Shown one piece after another: positions 8,065-15,171 of a DNA stretch of 23,725 nt. Position numbers and translations under genes: made by a program. The DNA comes from an uncultured Erysipelotrichaceae bacterium (lineage in GTDB: Bacteria > Bacillota_I > Bacilli_A > Erysipelotrichales > Coprobacillaceae). The notes beneath the pieces were generated by a model. That model had not been told where the DNA came from, did no database searches, and saw only the letters and a program-made list of their open reading frames with translations. Location of the stretch: NCBI GenBank assembly GCA_947573745.1, contig CANPGX010000002.1, positions 1 to 23,725 of the forward strand, given 5' to 3'. Every line of letters begins with the position of its first letter. The stretch's first letter is position 1.

Positions 8065-8100
8065 ATGCACACCTTTCTATTCGTCAACATATGTTATCAT
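8065..8100. promoter_or_regulatory. Divergent promoter region with a small palindrome
   Basis: On the minus strand TTGACG (8087-8082) is a good -35 for the phosphoesterase gene, with CATAAA 17 bases further. On the plus strand TGTTATCAT (8092-8100) is an extended -10-like box for the DUF305 gene. The two promoters meet over a perfect 10-bp palindrome AACATATGTT (8086-8095), a possible regulator site. Confidence 0.4.
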
Positions 8101-8115
8101 AGAAAGGAGTTTTTT

Positions 8116-8685
8116 ATGCAATCAAATTTATTAAGTCATAATACTCAAACCTATCTGCATTGCTTTGATGATATTCTTCACCAAATGATCCATCGCATGG
8201 AACAAACAGAGCTTTCATGTGATCTTTCTTTATTCTTTATCCATCAAATGATTCCTCATCATCAAGCAGCTATACAGATGTCTAAAAATTTACTCAAATA
8301 TACCACTTTTATTCCTTTACAAGATATTGCTTGTCATATTATACAAGAACAAACGCAAAGTATTCAAGATATGCTAGATATACAAAATCAATGTCATTAT
8401 TATTTGAATAGCGATTTAGAAGTTCATCATTATTTTCAAAAAAATACGATCATCTTACAAACCATGTTTGATGATATGCAAAAAGCAAAAATATCTAATG
8501 ATATCAATATCAACTTTATTCATGAAATGATTCCACATCACGAAGGTGCCATTCAAATGTCTAAAAACTTGTTAAAGTATCCTATTTGTCCTCAACTTGT
8601 CCCTATCTTAGAAGCAATTATCTCATCACAAGAACAGGGCGTTAAAGAAATGAGGATGCTTTTAAAAACAATCACAACACAGTAA
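8116..8685 (+). CDS. Tandem-duplicated DUF305 protein
   Basis: A 189-residue protein made of two DUF305 units. Each unit carries the core FIHxMIPHHxxAIQMSKNLLKY: first at about residues 41-62 (His43, His48, His49, Met45, Met55), second at 134-155 (His136, His141, His142, Met138, Met148). DUF305 proteins are helical, and some members (for example cyanobacterial CopM) bind copper through such His/Met residues. Most are exported; this one has no signal peptide, so it appears cytoplasmic. Three histidines and two methionines are kept in both copies, which suggests both are functional. The start ATG follows AAAGGAG; a longer in-frame reading upstream overlaps the divergent gene and lacks a ribosome site. 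A strong bidirectional terminator follows. Confidence 0.88.
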   Translation: MQSNLLSHNTQTYLHCFDDILHQMIHRMEQTELSCDLSLFFIHQMIPHHQAAIQMSKNLLKYTTFIPLQDIACHIIQEQTQSIQDMLDIQNQCHYYLNSDLEVHHYFQKNTIILQTMFDDMQKAKISNDININFIHEMIPHHEGAIQMSKNLLKYPICPQLVPILEAIISSQEQGVKEMRMLLKTITTQ

Positions 8686-8714
8686 AGGTCTTGAATGTAT
8701 CACTCAAGACCTTT
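8684..8714. terminator. Bidirectional terminator between convergent genes
   Basis: AAAGGTCTTGA (8684-8694) pairs perfectly with TCAAGACCTTT (8704-8714), an 11-bp stem with T/A runs on both sides. It separates the DUF305 gene from the convergent AbrB-type gene. Confidence 0.85.
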
Positions 8715-8723
8715 TAGTATACT

Positions 8724-9740
8724 TTAAAATAAAGAATTTAGAAATGTTGCCAGATAAGGAATAATCAAAACAATAGAAAACATTCTTAAAATTTGTAAAG
8801 TGGCAATCTTAGGTAAATCTCCGCCTAATGCTTCACTTAAAATTGTCATATCAGAAATAGCCCCAGGAGCCGAACAAAGGATGGCTGTTAACTTTGACAT
8901 TTTAAAACATTTTTGCATGATCATCATATTCAACAAAATAATCAATAATGTTTCTATCATCACAATGCCTACTGCAATCCACAATGAAGATAGTTGCATC
9001 AATAATTCTTGATTGAAGATGACCCCTACCAATGCACCTGCAAAAACTTGTAAAAAGAATGTAAATGACGACGGACAACTGAAATCATGAATGCAGATTT
9101 TATAAAAAGCTGCCCCTATCAAAGAACCAATCATGGCCCCTGCTTTTATGTGAAGCGCATCTAAAATAAAGGCAATGACACTAGCAAACAAAATAGCCAA
9201 TAACCATTGTTTAGGATCCCTTGAAGATGCTTTTTGATGAAACTGAATATGTTCTTCTTTACTACATAAAGCTTTTGCCACAAAAGGAACCATCACCATG
9301 ATCAATAATTTTCTACATGTATGGATCAAGGCCACATAACTCATATTTGCATCAAATTGAGATGAAAGTATCGTTAGATCGGTTGCACCCCCTGGTGCTA
9401 ATGAAAAAATAGCTGTCATCATATCAATATGTGTCAGATACACTAAAAGAACGGACATGATACATAAAATCAAAATCAAAAGAAACATCATACTTAAATA
9501 AGGCTTCCATAACTGTTTAAGGTTTTTTAAAATATCCAGTGTAATTTTATTTCCTATCAGTACTCCAGAACAAACTTGTAAAATAAAGCTTGTTTGATCA
9601 ATCAGCACAGCATGATTTGTTAATAATTGATAAATCGACACACAAAATAAAGAACCTAACAAAGCACCTAAAGGAACTTTCAGTTTTTTAAAAATATATC
9701 CACCCAATAGAGCTATCAAAATAGTTAAAATATAATCCAT
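8724..9740 (-). CDS. AbrB-family membrane protein (PF05145-type permease)
   Basis: A 338-residue protein with about ten hydrophobic segments in two repeats. Each repeat carries a matching motif: APGGATDLTIL (115-125) and APGAISDMTIL (291-301). Each also has a G-x-L-x-G-x-x-F/L segment such as LGALLGSLF and GAMIGSLIGAAFY. This is the family often mislabelled 'ammonia monooxygenase' or 'AbrB regulator', although it is neither the enzyme nor the DNA-binding AbrB. A transport role is inferred; the substrate is unknown. A TTG at 9743 could extend it by one codon, but ATG at 9740 follows AAGGAGA at the right distance. Confidence 0.9.
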   Translation of the reverse strand: MDYILTILIALLGGYIFKKLKVPLGALLGSLFCVSIYQLLTNHAVLIDQTSFILQVCSGVLIGNKITLDILKNLKQLWKPYLSMMFLLILILCIMSVLLVYLTHIDMMTAIFSLAPGGATDLTILSSQFDANMSYVALIHTCRKLLIMVMVPFVAKALCSKEEHIQFHQKASSRDPKQWLLAILFASVIAFILDALHIKAGAMIGSLIGAAFYKICIHDFSCPSSFTFFLQVFAGALVGVIFNQELLMQLSSLWIAVGIVMIETLLIILLNMMIMQKCFKMSKLTAILCSAPGAISDMTILSEALGGDLPKIATLQILRMFSIVLIIPYLATFLNSLF

Positions 9741-9848
9741 CAAAAATCTCCTTCATTATCTTTATTATTCTACAATAAACAAAACACAATATAAAGAGAT
9801 GAAGAACATATTTTTTAAGGATACATAAGATATGATGAGGTGATTTTT

Positions 9849-10103
9849 ATGAGACCATTACCCTTAACCTTGAGTATCACATTATACGCTAATGCGTTGG
9901 CTTGCCAAATCAATGATGACCAACTTGATTTGTTAGCAGCTATTTTTACACAACTTGGTGATACTTTAGCTACTATTTCTACCCAAAGAAGCCAACAATC
10001 TTCTTGTAAAAATGATGACATAGATGACATAAAAGAAGAAACCCCAACAACCCAAAACAAGGATACTAAAGATAACGATGATTCACCATCATCGACGACT
10101 TAA
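9849..10103 (+). CDS. Small protein of unknown function with LLAAIFTQLGDTLATI core
   Basis: An 84-residue product with an excellent ribosome site (GAGGTGAT) before ATG 9849; the upstream in-frame GTG at 9840 lies inside that site. Residues 5-20 are hydrophobic (TLSITLYANALAC). Residues 25-44 form an amphipathic stretch, LDLLAAIFTQLGDTLATIS. The rest is a polar acidic Ser/Thr/Asp tail. The core resembles a family of very small Firmicute proteins, possibly DUF6774; that name is from memory and unsure. Function unknown. Its last four bases overlap the end of the convergent AEC transporter gene. A competing minus-strand ORF at 9815-10060 lacks a ribosome site and looks non-coding. Confidence 0.75.
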   Translation: MRPLPLTLSITLYANALACQINDDQLDLLAAIFTQLGDTLATISTQRSQQSSCKNDDIDDIKEETPTTQNKDTKDNDDSPSSTT

Positions 10104-11029
10104 GCTATCCATAAGACAACGATGGTGTAAACCAATAAAGTAACTACCATATAAATAGAAACAAAACCACTTGTCAATGAAGCTTCATGTTCATTTTTAT
10201 ACAAAGGTGAAATCATAGGAAGCATTCCAAAGCCCGTTGGGCACATAAAATAAATGATAGGGGCTATCATAAATATCTTATCCGACATTTGATGAGGAAA
10301 AAGTACAAAGAATCCTATAATAACTAAAGCATAATAGACTGTTTTGACAAGCATTAATTTAAAAATGGGTTTTAATGTCTTTTTATCTATATGAAAATCA
10401 TATCCTAAAATAAATAAGATCATCGATACAATAGGCATGGTGACTTGTGAAAAAGTTGCATTGATGACACCACTTAATGAGGAATCCATAAGAATTCCAT
10501 ATATGCCACTTAAATTAAGACATAATCCAAACACAACCGCAAGGACAAATGCATTCGTAAAAATCGCTTTGATCTGTTCTTTAATAGATGCCTGTTTTGC
10601 GGTTTCTTTTATCACCAATACAGGAATGATCATAAAACACATGATAGAACCGGCAATATCAAAAATCACGGTATGACTCGATGTTCCCACAATAGAAAGA
10701 TACAATGGTAAGGCAACGCTTCCTCCCTCTACGGTCGGCAATAAATAAGGTAAAAAATGAGCATATTGCTTATCTATGAAAGGGGCTACCCATTTACCAA
10801 CACCTAAAGATAAAATAAATACAAGTAATACATACCCTATAATCTTTATATGTTGTATTTCAAAAGTAGTTGTACAAATTAAATGAAAAATAAGGATGGG
10901 AAATAAAATATTAAAAACAATAGCATTCGCCCCAGATTTTTGTTCTGGTGTGATCCAGTTCATCTTACGACATGTCCATCCTAAACCTAACATGAAAAAA
11001 ACTGGAAATAATGTTGTTAAAGCTAACAT
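10100..11029 (-). CDS. AEC-family transporter (auxin efflux carrier type)
   Basis: A 309-residue membrane protein with about ten helices in two sets of five. The start LTTLFPVFFMLGLGWTCRKM and SGANAIVFNILFPILIF are typical of AEC (PF03547) permeases. The fourth helix region VEGGSVALPLYLSIVG corresponds to the family's conserved N-x-x-x-x-G-x-P segment. Bacterial AEC members move malate, malonate or other organic acids; the substrate here cannot be told. The ribosome site AAAGGAA is present. Upstream lies a long AT-rich region with little coding content, so transcription likely begins close to the gene. Confidence 0.92.
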   Translation of the reverse strand: MLALTTLFPVFFMLGLGWTCRKMNWITPEQKSGANAIVFNILFPILIFHLICTTTFEIQHIKIIGYVLLVFILSLGVGKWVAPFIDKQYAHFLPYLLPTVEGGSVALPLYLSIVGTSSHTVIFDIAGSIMCFMIIPVLVIKETAKQASIKEQIKAIFTNAFVLAVVFGLCLNLSGIYGILMDSSLSGVINATFSQVTMPIVSMILFILGYDFHIDKKTLKPIFKLMLVKTVYYALVIIGFFVLFPHQMSDKIFMIAPIIYFMCPTGFGMLPMISPLYKNEHEASLTSGFVSIYMVVTLLVYTIVVLWIA

Positions 11030-11123
11030 AAAGTTAAATTCCTTTCTATTTAAAGATATTGCATCTATTCAAATAATGTCATGTCTCTATCCAATGCCTT
11101 TATTTTCTTTATATCATCATTCG

Positions 11124-11326
11124 TTAATCATAAACATAACATTTTACTTGATTTAGCACAGAAATAATCATACAATACTTCAAAAATTTTTCAACTTTAT
11201 TTTCATCATTTAAAGTTCCAATAGCGTACTTCTTACTTTCCTGATTATTTCTTCTAAGAATCTATACGTATCCCATTCTTGAACATAAGATTCATGAAGT
11301 AATAACAAACCTAAGCGATTCCTCAC
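11124..11326 (-). pseudogene. Possible decayed small gene (two short frames)
   Basis: Within the gene-poor 11030-11778 region, two overlapping minus-strand frames read like protein. One (11326-11210) includes LLLLHESYVQEWDTYRFLEE. The next (11261-11124) includes YAIGTLNDENKVEKFLKYC. A single indel between about 11215 and 11261 would join them into one product of about 65 residues ending at the TAA at 11124. Neither has a clear ribosome site and I do not recognise the product. AT-rich chance reading is a real alternative. Confidence 0.25.
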
Positions 11327-11399
11327 TAACGTTTTTTAATAGCTATAGATTTTCCACATATTTTAGTTGTAAAAAATAATTCGGCTTAATAGTAAAATA

Positions 11400-11451
11400 T
11401 TTTAATCAACTTGCCTATTTTTAATGAATTTTTATACAAAGTTGATTAAAA
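11400..11451. repeat. Perfect 13-bp inverted repeat with 26-base spacer
   Basis: TTTTAATCAACTT (11400-11412) and AAGTTGATTAAAA (11439-11451) are exact reverse complements. It has no T tail on either side typical of a terminator and no gene ending nearby. It could be a protein-binding site, a stem-loop or an element end. Apart from this repeat, the possible remnant above and the promoter at 11691, I see nothing in 11030-11778. Confidence 0.65.
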
Positions 11452-11690
11452 CCGCTTTAACTTTTTACAATCTTATCATTTCATTTATCACTATTCCTTG
11501 GATGTAAATTTCTATGATATATAATGATTTCTTTGGATATTAATCTTGTCGTGTACCATTTTCGTTAATTAATGAATAATTATACAAGTTTTATATATGT
11601 ACAACAGTATAATTAGGTACGTTATCATCCTTTTAAATTATATTTACGTAAACAATAAATATAATTTTTTAAAATAAATAAAAATTTATG

Positions 11691-11719
11691 TTGTAAGCGT
11701 TATCTTTTGATGATATAAT
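11691..11719 (+). promoter_or_regulatory. Sigma-A promoter of the secreted-protein cassette
   Basis: TTGTAA (11691-11696) and a perfect TATAAT (11714-11719) are separated by exactly 17 bases. The start would be near 11726, giving a leader of about 50 bases before ATG 11779. Confidence 0.8.
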
Positions 11720-11778
11720 TGTTTGTGTGATGGTGATACATTGATTAAGAAATTAATTTATATGAAAGGAGAAAATTT

Positions 11779-12201
11779 ATGAAAAAGATTTTATTGTGTG
11801 TATGTATGGCTTTTAGCTTAGTTTTTGGAAACATAAATTGCATTTTAGCTGATTGTGAAGAAGATATTATGCCACTAGGAGAAGTGCTATGCGATGTTTT
11901 TGGTAGTCAACATAAATTAATTAAAAGAGGTATTACTGTTATTTATGATAAAAATACCGGAAAAATTTTGCACAGCAAATCGGAAGAATGGAGTATTTAT
12001 ACTTGTGTATGCGGTATTTGTGTAGCATGCGAAGGAGAACCAGCAAATAAGGTTCCTTTACGTTATTATTACGAATTCATGAGTAGTGATTTATATGCTA
12101 ATGGATACGGAAATTATATTTGTTATGTAGATCCAAAAACAAAACATTTTTCTGATAAATGGTCAATTAGAGATTACGGGTATTATTTCTACTATGAATA
12201 A
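11779..12201 (+). CDS. Small secreted protein, paralogue A of an unrecognised Cys family
   Basis: A 140-residue precursor with a classic signal peptide: Lys-Lys start, hydrophobic core 4-20, likely cleavage after Ala24 (CILA-D). The mature part starts acidic and carries MPLGEVLCDV at 31-40 and FGSQH. It then has W71 followed by CVCGIC (Cys76, Cys78, Cys81), and ends SIRDYGYYFYYE. The same motifs occupy the same residue numbers in the protein at 12803-13222, so the two are tandem paralogues. Cys38, Cys76, Cys78 and Cys81 are kept in both and could form disulfides or a metal site (inference). I recognise no family. The ribosome site is AAAGGAG, and the gene is the first of a three-gene unit. 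Confidence 0.85.
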   Translation: MKKILLCVCMAFSLVFGNINCILADCEEDIMPLGEVLCDVFGSQHKLIKRGITVIYDKNTGKILHSKSEEWSIYTCVCGICVACEGEPANKVPLRYYYEFMSSDLYANGYGNYICYVDPKTKHFSDKWSIRDYGYYFYYE

Positions 12202-12226
12202 TTACTGATTTAGAGGATTAAGTAAA

Positions 12227-12778
12227 ATGAAAAAAATTTTTATTGGGGGTATTATTGTTTTTCTTTGCTTTATAGGATTAGTATACAGTAGTATGCATCA
12301 AACGCAAGAACAAATAGTAGAAGGTTTTATTAAAGGGTTTTACCATACAAGTCAACAAGATAGTAAAGATTTAGAAGAATCATCTAAATTATTGGATAAA
12401 CAACTTGAATATTTTAATGAAGAAGAAAAGAAAAATATATCTCATGCAAAAGGACTATATTTGGATATTGCCGATTATGTGAACAATGAAGGGGCTATGT
12501 CTTATTTAAACCGTGCTATGTGGGCAAAAAAAATAAAGTATGTTGAATGGGGTATTTTATCAATAGAAGTTCAACATCTCGAACTTGAATTATTTGATAA
12601 AGATGTTTATGAATATCATGGAACTGTGCTAGTCACTCATCAGGAAGAAAAAGACCGTAGTTTCCCAATTACAGGTAAAGTACGCTTGACTAAAGAAGGA
12701 TCAAAATGGAAAGTATTTAGTTTTGATGAACCTGGAAATGATAATTTATATGCAAAGCTATTAATTAATTACAATTAA
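12227..12778 (+). CDS. Membrane-anchored or exported protein of unknown function
   Basis: A 183-residue protein beginning MKKIFIGGIIVFLCFIGLVY, a signal anchor or uncleaved signal; there is no lipobox. Residues 27-75 are helical and charged (QEQIVEGFIKGFYHTSQQ, then LEESSKLLDKQLEYFNEEE). Residues 100-175 look like a beta-rich sheet (HLELELFDKDVYEYHGTVL, then RSFPITGKVRLTKEGSKWKV). The order helix-helix-sheet with a closing SKWKVFSF resembles NTF2/SnoaL-like extracellular domains, but that is only a shape comparison. It sits between two secreted paralogues with 25 and 24 base gaps and no terminators, so it is likely co-expressed. Its ribosome site is weak (AGAGGA). Confidence 0.82.
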   Translation: MKKIFIGGIIVFLCFIGLVYSSMHQTQEQIVEGFIKGFYHTSQQDSKDLEESSKLLDKQLEYFNEEEKKNISHAKGLYLDIADYVNNEGAMSYLNRAMWAKKIKYVEWGILSIEVQHLELELFDKDVYEYHGTVLVTHQEEKDRSFPITGKVRLTKEGSKWKVFSFDEPGNDNLYAKLLINYN

Positions 12779-12802
12779 AATTTATAGGAGGTAGAAAGAG
12801 TA

Positions 12803-13222
12803 TTGAAAACTAAAAAAATAATATTATCAATTGTATTAGGATTATTTTTAATTCTAGGGAATTCTTATTATATCTTGGCAGAAGAAAATGTTATGCCATT
12901 AGGAGAAGTCTTATGTGACGTCTATGGAAGCCAACATCATTTTTATTACAAAGGAAATCCTCGAGTTGTAGATAGGGAGACAGGAGAAACATTAGTTTTG
13001 TTAACATCAGGCTGGAGTCTCTATAAATGCAATTGTGGGATATGCATTGCTAGTAGCGGAATACCTCATACTGGACAAGAAATAGGATATTATTATGAAG
13101 TTATGGGAAATTATTGTATTTCTTTTAATAATGGATATTTTGAAGTTAGAACCACGGCAAAACAAAGGAGATATTCAAATAAATCTTCTATTAAAGATCT
13201 TGGATACTATTTTTATAATTGA
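12803..13222 (+). CDS. Small secreted protein, paralogue B of an unrecognised Cys family
   Basis: A 139-residue precursor with a TTG start preceded by AGGAGGT; no ATG is available before the conserved core. The signal peptide spans residues 1-26 (hydrophobic 6-24, cleavage likely after Ala26 in YILA-E). The mature region has MPLGEVLCDVYGSQH from residue 31, W71, CNCGIC (Cys76, Cys78, Cys81), YYYEVM and SIKDLGYYFY, matching paralogue A position for position. The middle (44-70) and 100-128 have diverged. Cys26, Cys84 and Cys115 of paralogue A are not conserved, while this protein has Cys105 instead. Function unknown; extracellular or cell-surface location is inferred. Confidence 0.85.
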   Translation: MKTKKIILSIVLGLFLILGNSYYILAEENVMPLGEVLCDVYGSQHHFYYKGNPRVVDRETGETLVLLTSGWSLYKCNCGICIASSGIPHTGQEIGYYYEVMGNYCISFNNGYFEVRTTAKQRRYSNKSSIKDLGYYFYN

Positions 13223-13243
13223 TTAATAACGTATAAAAGTTAC

Positions 13244-13269
13244 TATCAAACTTCAAAAGTAGTTTGATA
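13244..13269 (+). terminator. Hairpin after the secreted-protein cassette
   Basis: TATCAAACT and AGTTTGATA form a perfect 9-bp stem with an eight-base loop, 21 bases after the last stop codon. There is no T run after it, so it may only partly terminate or may act as an mRNA 3' stabiliser. Confidence 0.4.
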
Positions 13270-13270
13270 A

Positions 13271-13373
13271 TGATTGAACTGACCCCAAAATGTTAAACTG
13301 AAATTTAATTTTGGTGGTCAGTTTTATTTTGACTAAATACAACTTTGAATTTAAAAATTACACAGTTCAATCA
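13271..13373. mobile_element. IS3-like end remnant or MITE-like inverted-repeat element
   Basis: TGATTGAACTG (13271-13281) and CAGTTCAATCA (13363-13373) are exact inverted repeats with TG...CA ends, as in IS3-family elements. The left end continues ACCCCAAAAT, typical of IS150-group ends. A second, nested inverted repeat pairs AACTGACCCCAAAAT (13277-13291) with ATTTTGGTGGTCAGTT (13308-13323), with one extra base. No transposase and no clear target duplication are present, so it is a remnant or a small non-autonomous element. The rest of 13223-13587 holds only the two hairpins listed. Confidence 0.45.
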
Positions 13374-13466
13374 TATTTGAATGTAAAAAAGTTATACTTT
13401 TTCCTGAAAAATGTAACATCACGGAGTTGGAAATCACCCAAAATATTATTTATTTCTCAATTTTAT

Positions 13467-13506
13467 AAAAAAAGAGATTTCCAAATTTAAAAAATTTTGA
13501 AATCTC
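13467..13506 (-). terminator. Rho-independent terminator after the aldo/keto reductase gene
   Basis: GAGATTTC (13474-13481) pairs with GAAATCTC (13499-13506), and on the minus strand the stem is followed by seven T (A run 13467-13473). It lies about 80 bases past the stop codon at 13588. Confidence 0.75.
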
Positions 13507-13587
13507 CTATCTACCAACAATCTAAAGCAAATAGAGTCTACTTCTTTCTTTAAATCATAGATAACGATTTTAATATTCTTATAACCG

Positions 13588-14574
13588 TTAATGATTATCA
13601 GCCATGACCCCCACTAATCGATGTGGTTGATACAATTCCTCTAAGTATACAATTTCTTCATCAGATAATACTAACTGACAAGCTTTGATAGCATCATCAA
13701 TATGTTGCAATTTTGTCGCTCCAACGATAGGTGAAGCAACTTTAGTCATCAACCAAGCTAAAGAAACTTCTGTCATTGAAACGCCATGTTTCTTGGCTAA
13801 TGCTTCAACACGTTGAATAATCTGGATATCCATATCCTTTGTAGCATCATATTTTCCTTTGGCATAGCTATCTTCTTCCATACGTTTGGTTTGTTTTCCG
13901 GGATGTCTGGCTAATCTGCCTGACGCTAAGGCACTATAAGGTGTCAATGCAATACCATTTTCATCACAATATCTTTTCATTTCTCGCTCTTCTTCTCTAA
14001 AAATCAAATTATAATGACCTTGAACAGAGATGAAGGGTTCATAGCCTTTTGCCCTTGCTATATCGTTAGCCATAGCAAGCTGATATGCATAACAATTAGA
14101 AATACCAATATACTTCACTTTACCTTGAACAATCATATGATGTAATCCTTCAAGGATATCTTCTATAGGTGTATGATAATCCCACATATGCAAGATATAA
14201 AGATCAACATAGTCCATCTTTAATCTTTCTAAGGAAGCATTTAAACAGTTTTCAACATGTTGCTGTCCACTGATCTCTGCTTCAATTTCTTCTTTTGTTC
14301 TGGGAAGAAACTTAGTTGCAATCACAACATCTTTTCTTAATGCATGATCTTGAATAGCACTACCTAAAAAAATTTCGCTTGTTCCGGCACTATAACTCAT
14401 GGCCGTATCAAAAAAATTAATACCTTGATCTAAGGCATGCTCAATGATTTCTTTGGATGCTTGCTCATCTAAGGTCCATGAGTGCATTCCACTTTGTGCT
14501 TGCCCAAATCCCATACACCCTAAGCATATTTTGGATACTTTCAAATCACTATGTCCTAATAATGTATATTTCAT
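13588..14574 (-). CDS. Aldo/keto reductase
   Basis: A 328-residue (alpha/beta)8 oxidoreductase. The catalytic tetrad is visible: Asp56, Tyr61 (in FFDTAMSYSAG), Lys88 (VIATKFLPR) and His129 (LYILHMWDYH). The N-terminal GHSDLKVSKICLGCMGFG and the C-terminal ASPIVGATKLQHIDDAIKA, which holds the NADPH-binding loop, are standard for the group. Family knowledge: reduces aldehydes or ketones with NADPH; the substrate is unknown. AGGAG precedes the ATG, and the gene starts nine bases after the stop of the phosphatase gene, so it is the last gene of the minus-strand group ending at the terminator at 13467. Confidence 0.95.
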   Translation of the reverse strand: MKYTLLGHSDLKVSKICLGCMGFGQAQSGMHSWTLDEQASKEIIEHALDQGINFFDTAMSYSAGTSEIFLGSAIQDHALRKDVVIATKFLPRTKEEIEAEISGQQHVENCLNASLERLKMDYVDLYILHMWDYHTPIEDILEGLHHMIVQGKVKYIGISNCYAYQLAMANDIARAKGYEPFISVQGHYNLIFREEEREMKRYCDENGIALTPYSALASGRLARHPGKQTKRMEEDSYAKGKYDATKDMDIQIIQRVEALAKKHGVSMTEVSLAWLMTKVASPIVGATKLQHIDDAIKACQLVLSDEEIVYLEELYQPHRLVGVMADNH

Positions 14575-14583
14575 TTTATTCTC

Positions 14584-15150
14584 CTATGGTCTGATAACTT
14601 CTTCTAATCTAAATTGATGATCTTTAAATATATAAATAAAAATACAACCATTACTAAATCCTTTTTTCAATTCCTCGGTTGGATCCTGTATTGCTCTTAA
14701 AAAGTTAAAGCATGCTCCTCCATGACTGATGGCTAATACACATTGATGATCTTCTTTTTCCATGATATCTGTCAATGTATGCATCATACGATCTTTAACG
14801 GTATTAGAGGACTCACCACCAAATTGTAAATAATATGTCTCACATTTTTTAGGATCTTTTTCAGCTAAAAAATCACTTTCTCCTTCTAACAAACCGTAAT
14901 TCATTTCTTTGAGGCCCTTAATTCTTTGATAAGGCATATCTGTGATTAATTCCAGTGTATCAGTGCATCTTTCCAAAGTAGAGGCATAAGCATGATCAAA
15001 AGTGATTTGATGGTCCTCAAACCATTGTTTTGCCTTTCTAGCTTGATCTTTTCCTTTTTCAGTTAAAGGAGAATCACACCATCCTTGTATCTTGTGCAAT
15101 TGATTAAATAATGTTTCTCCATGTCGCATTAAATAAAGTTTCTTTTCCAT
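14584..15150 (-). CDS. Histidine phosphatase family protein (phosphoglycerate mutase-like)
   Basis: A 188-residue branch-1 histidine phosphatase. Key residues: RHGE (Arg9, His10, the phosphorylated His), Arg61 in STLERCTDT, the acid Glu82 in LKEMNYGLLEG, and His143 in ISHGGAC. The short length and motif spacing suit a broad-specificity phosphatase rather than glycolytic phosphoglycerate mutase. An ATG at 15168 would add six residues, but an AAGGAG lies between it and the ATG at 15150, so 15150 is the better start. That ribosome site is almost adjacent to the stop of the upstream hydrolase gene at 15172, consistent with co-translation in one operon. Confidence 0.93.
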   Translation of the reverse strand: MEKKLYLMRHGETLFNQLHKIQGWCDSPLTEKGKDQARKAKQWFEDHQITFDHAYASTLERCTDTLELITDMPYQRIKGLKEMNYGLLEGESDFLAEKDPKKCETYYLQFGGESSNTVKDRMMHTLTDIMEKEDHQCVLAISHGGACFNFLRAIQDPTEELKKGFSNGCIFIYIFKDHQFRLEEVIRP

Positions 15151-15171
15151 ATTATGGTTCTCCTTCATAAA

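Noticed and set aside
9815..10060. Minus-strand ORF of 81 codons opposite the small gene at 9849
   Set aside because: No ribosome site, Ser/Trp/Val-rich composition typical of an antisense shadow, while the plus strand has GAGGTGAT and a sensible protein.
10077..10095. CGATGAT...ATCATCG palindrome at the 9849-10103 / 10100 gene overlap as a terminator
   Set aside because: Lies inside the coding end and has no T run on either strand, so termination is not supported.
10437..10676. Plus-strand ORF of 79 codons and its neighbour at 10896-11156
   Set aside because: Both mostly antisense to the AEC transporter; the second runs into AT-rich DNA. No ribosome sites.
13382..13425. Imperfect stem GTTATACTTTTTC / GAAAAATGTAAC
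   Set aside because: Needs bulges, is AT-rich and has no context; probably chance.
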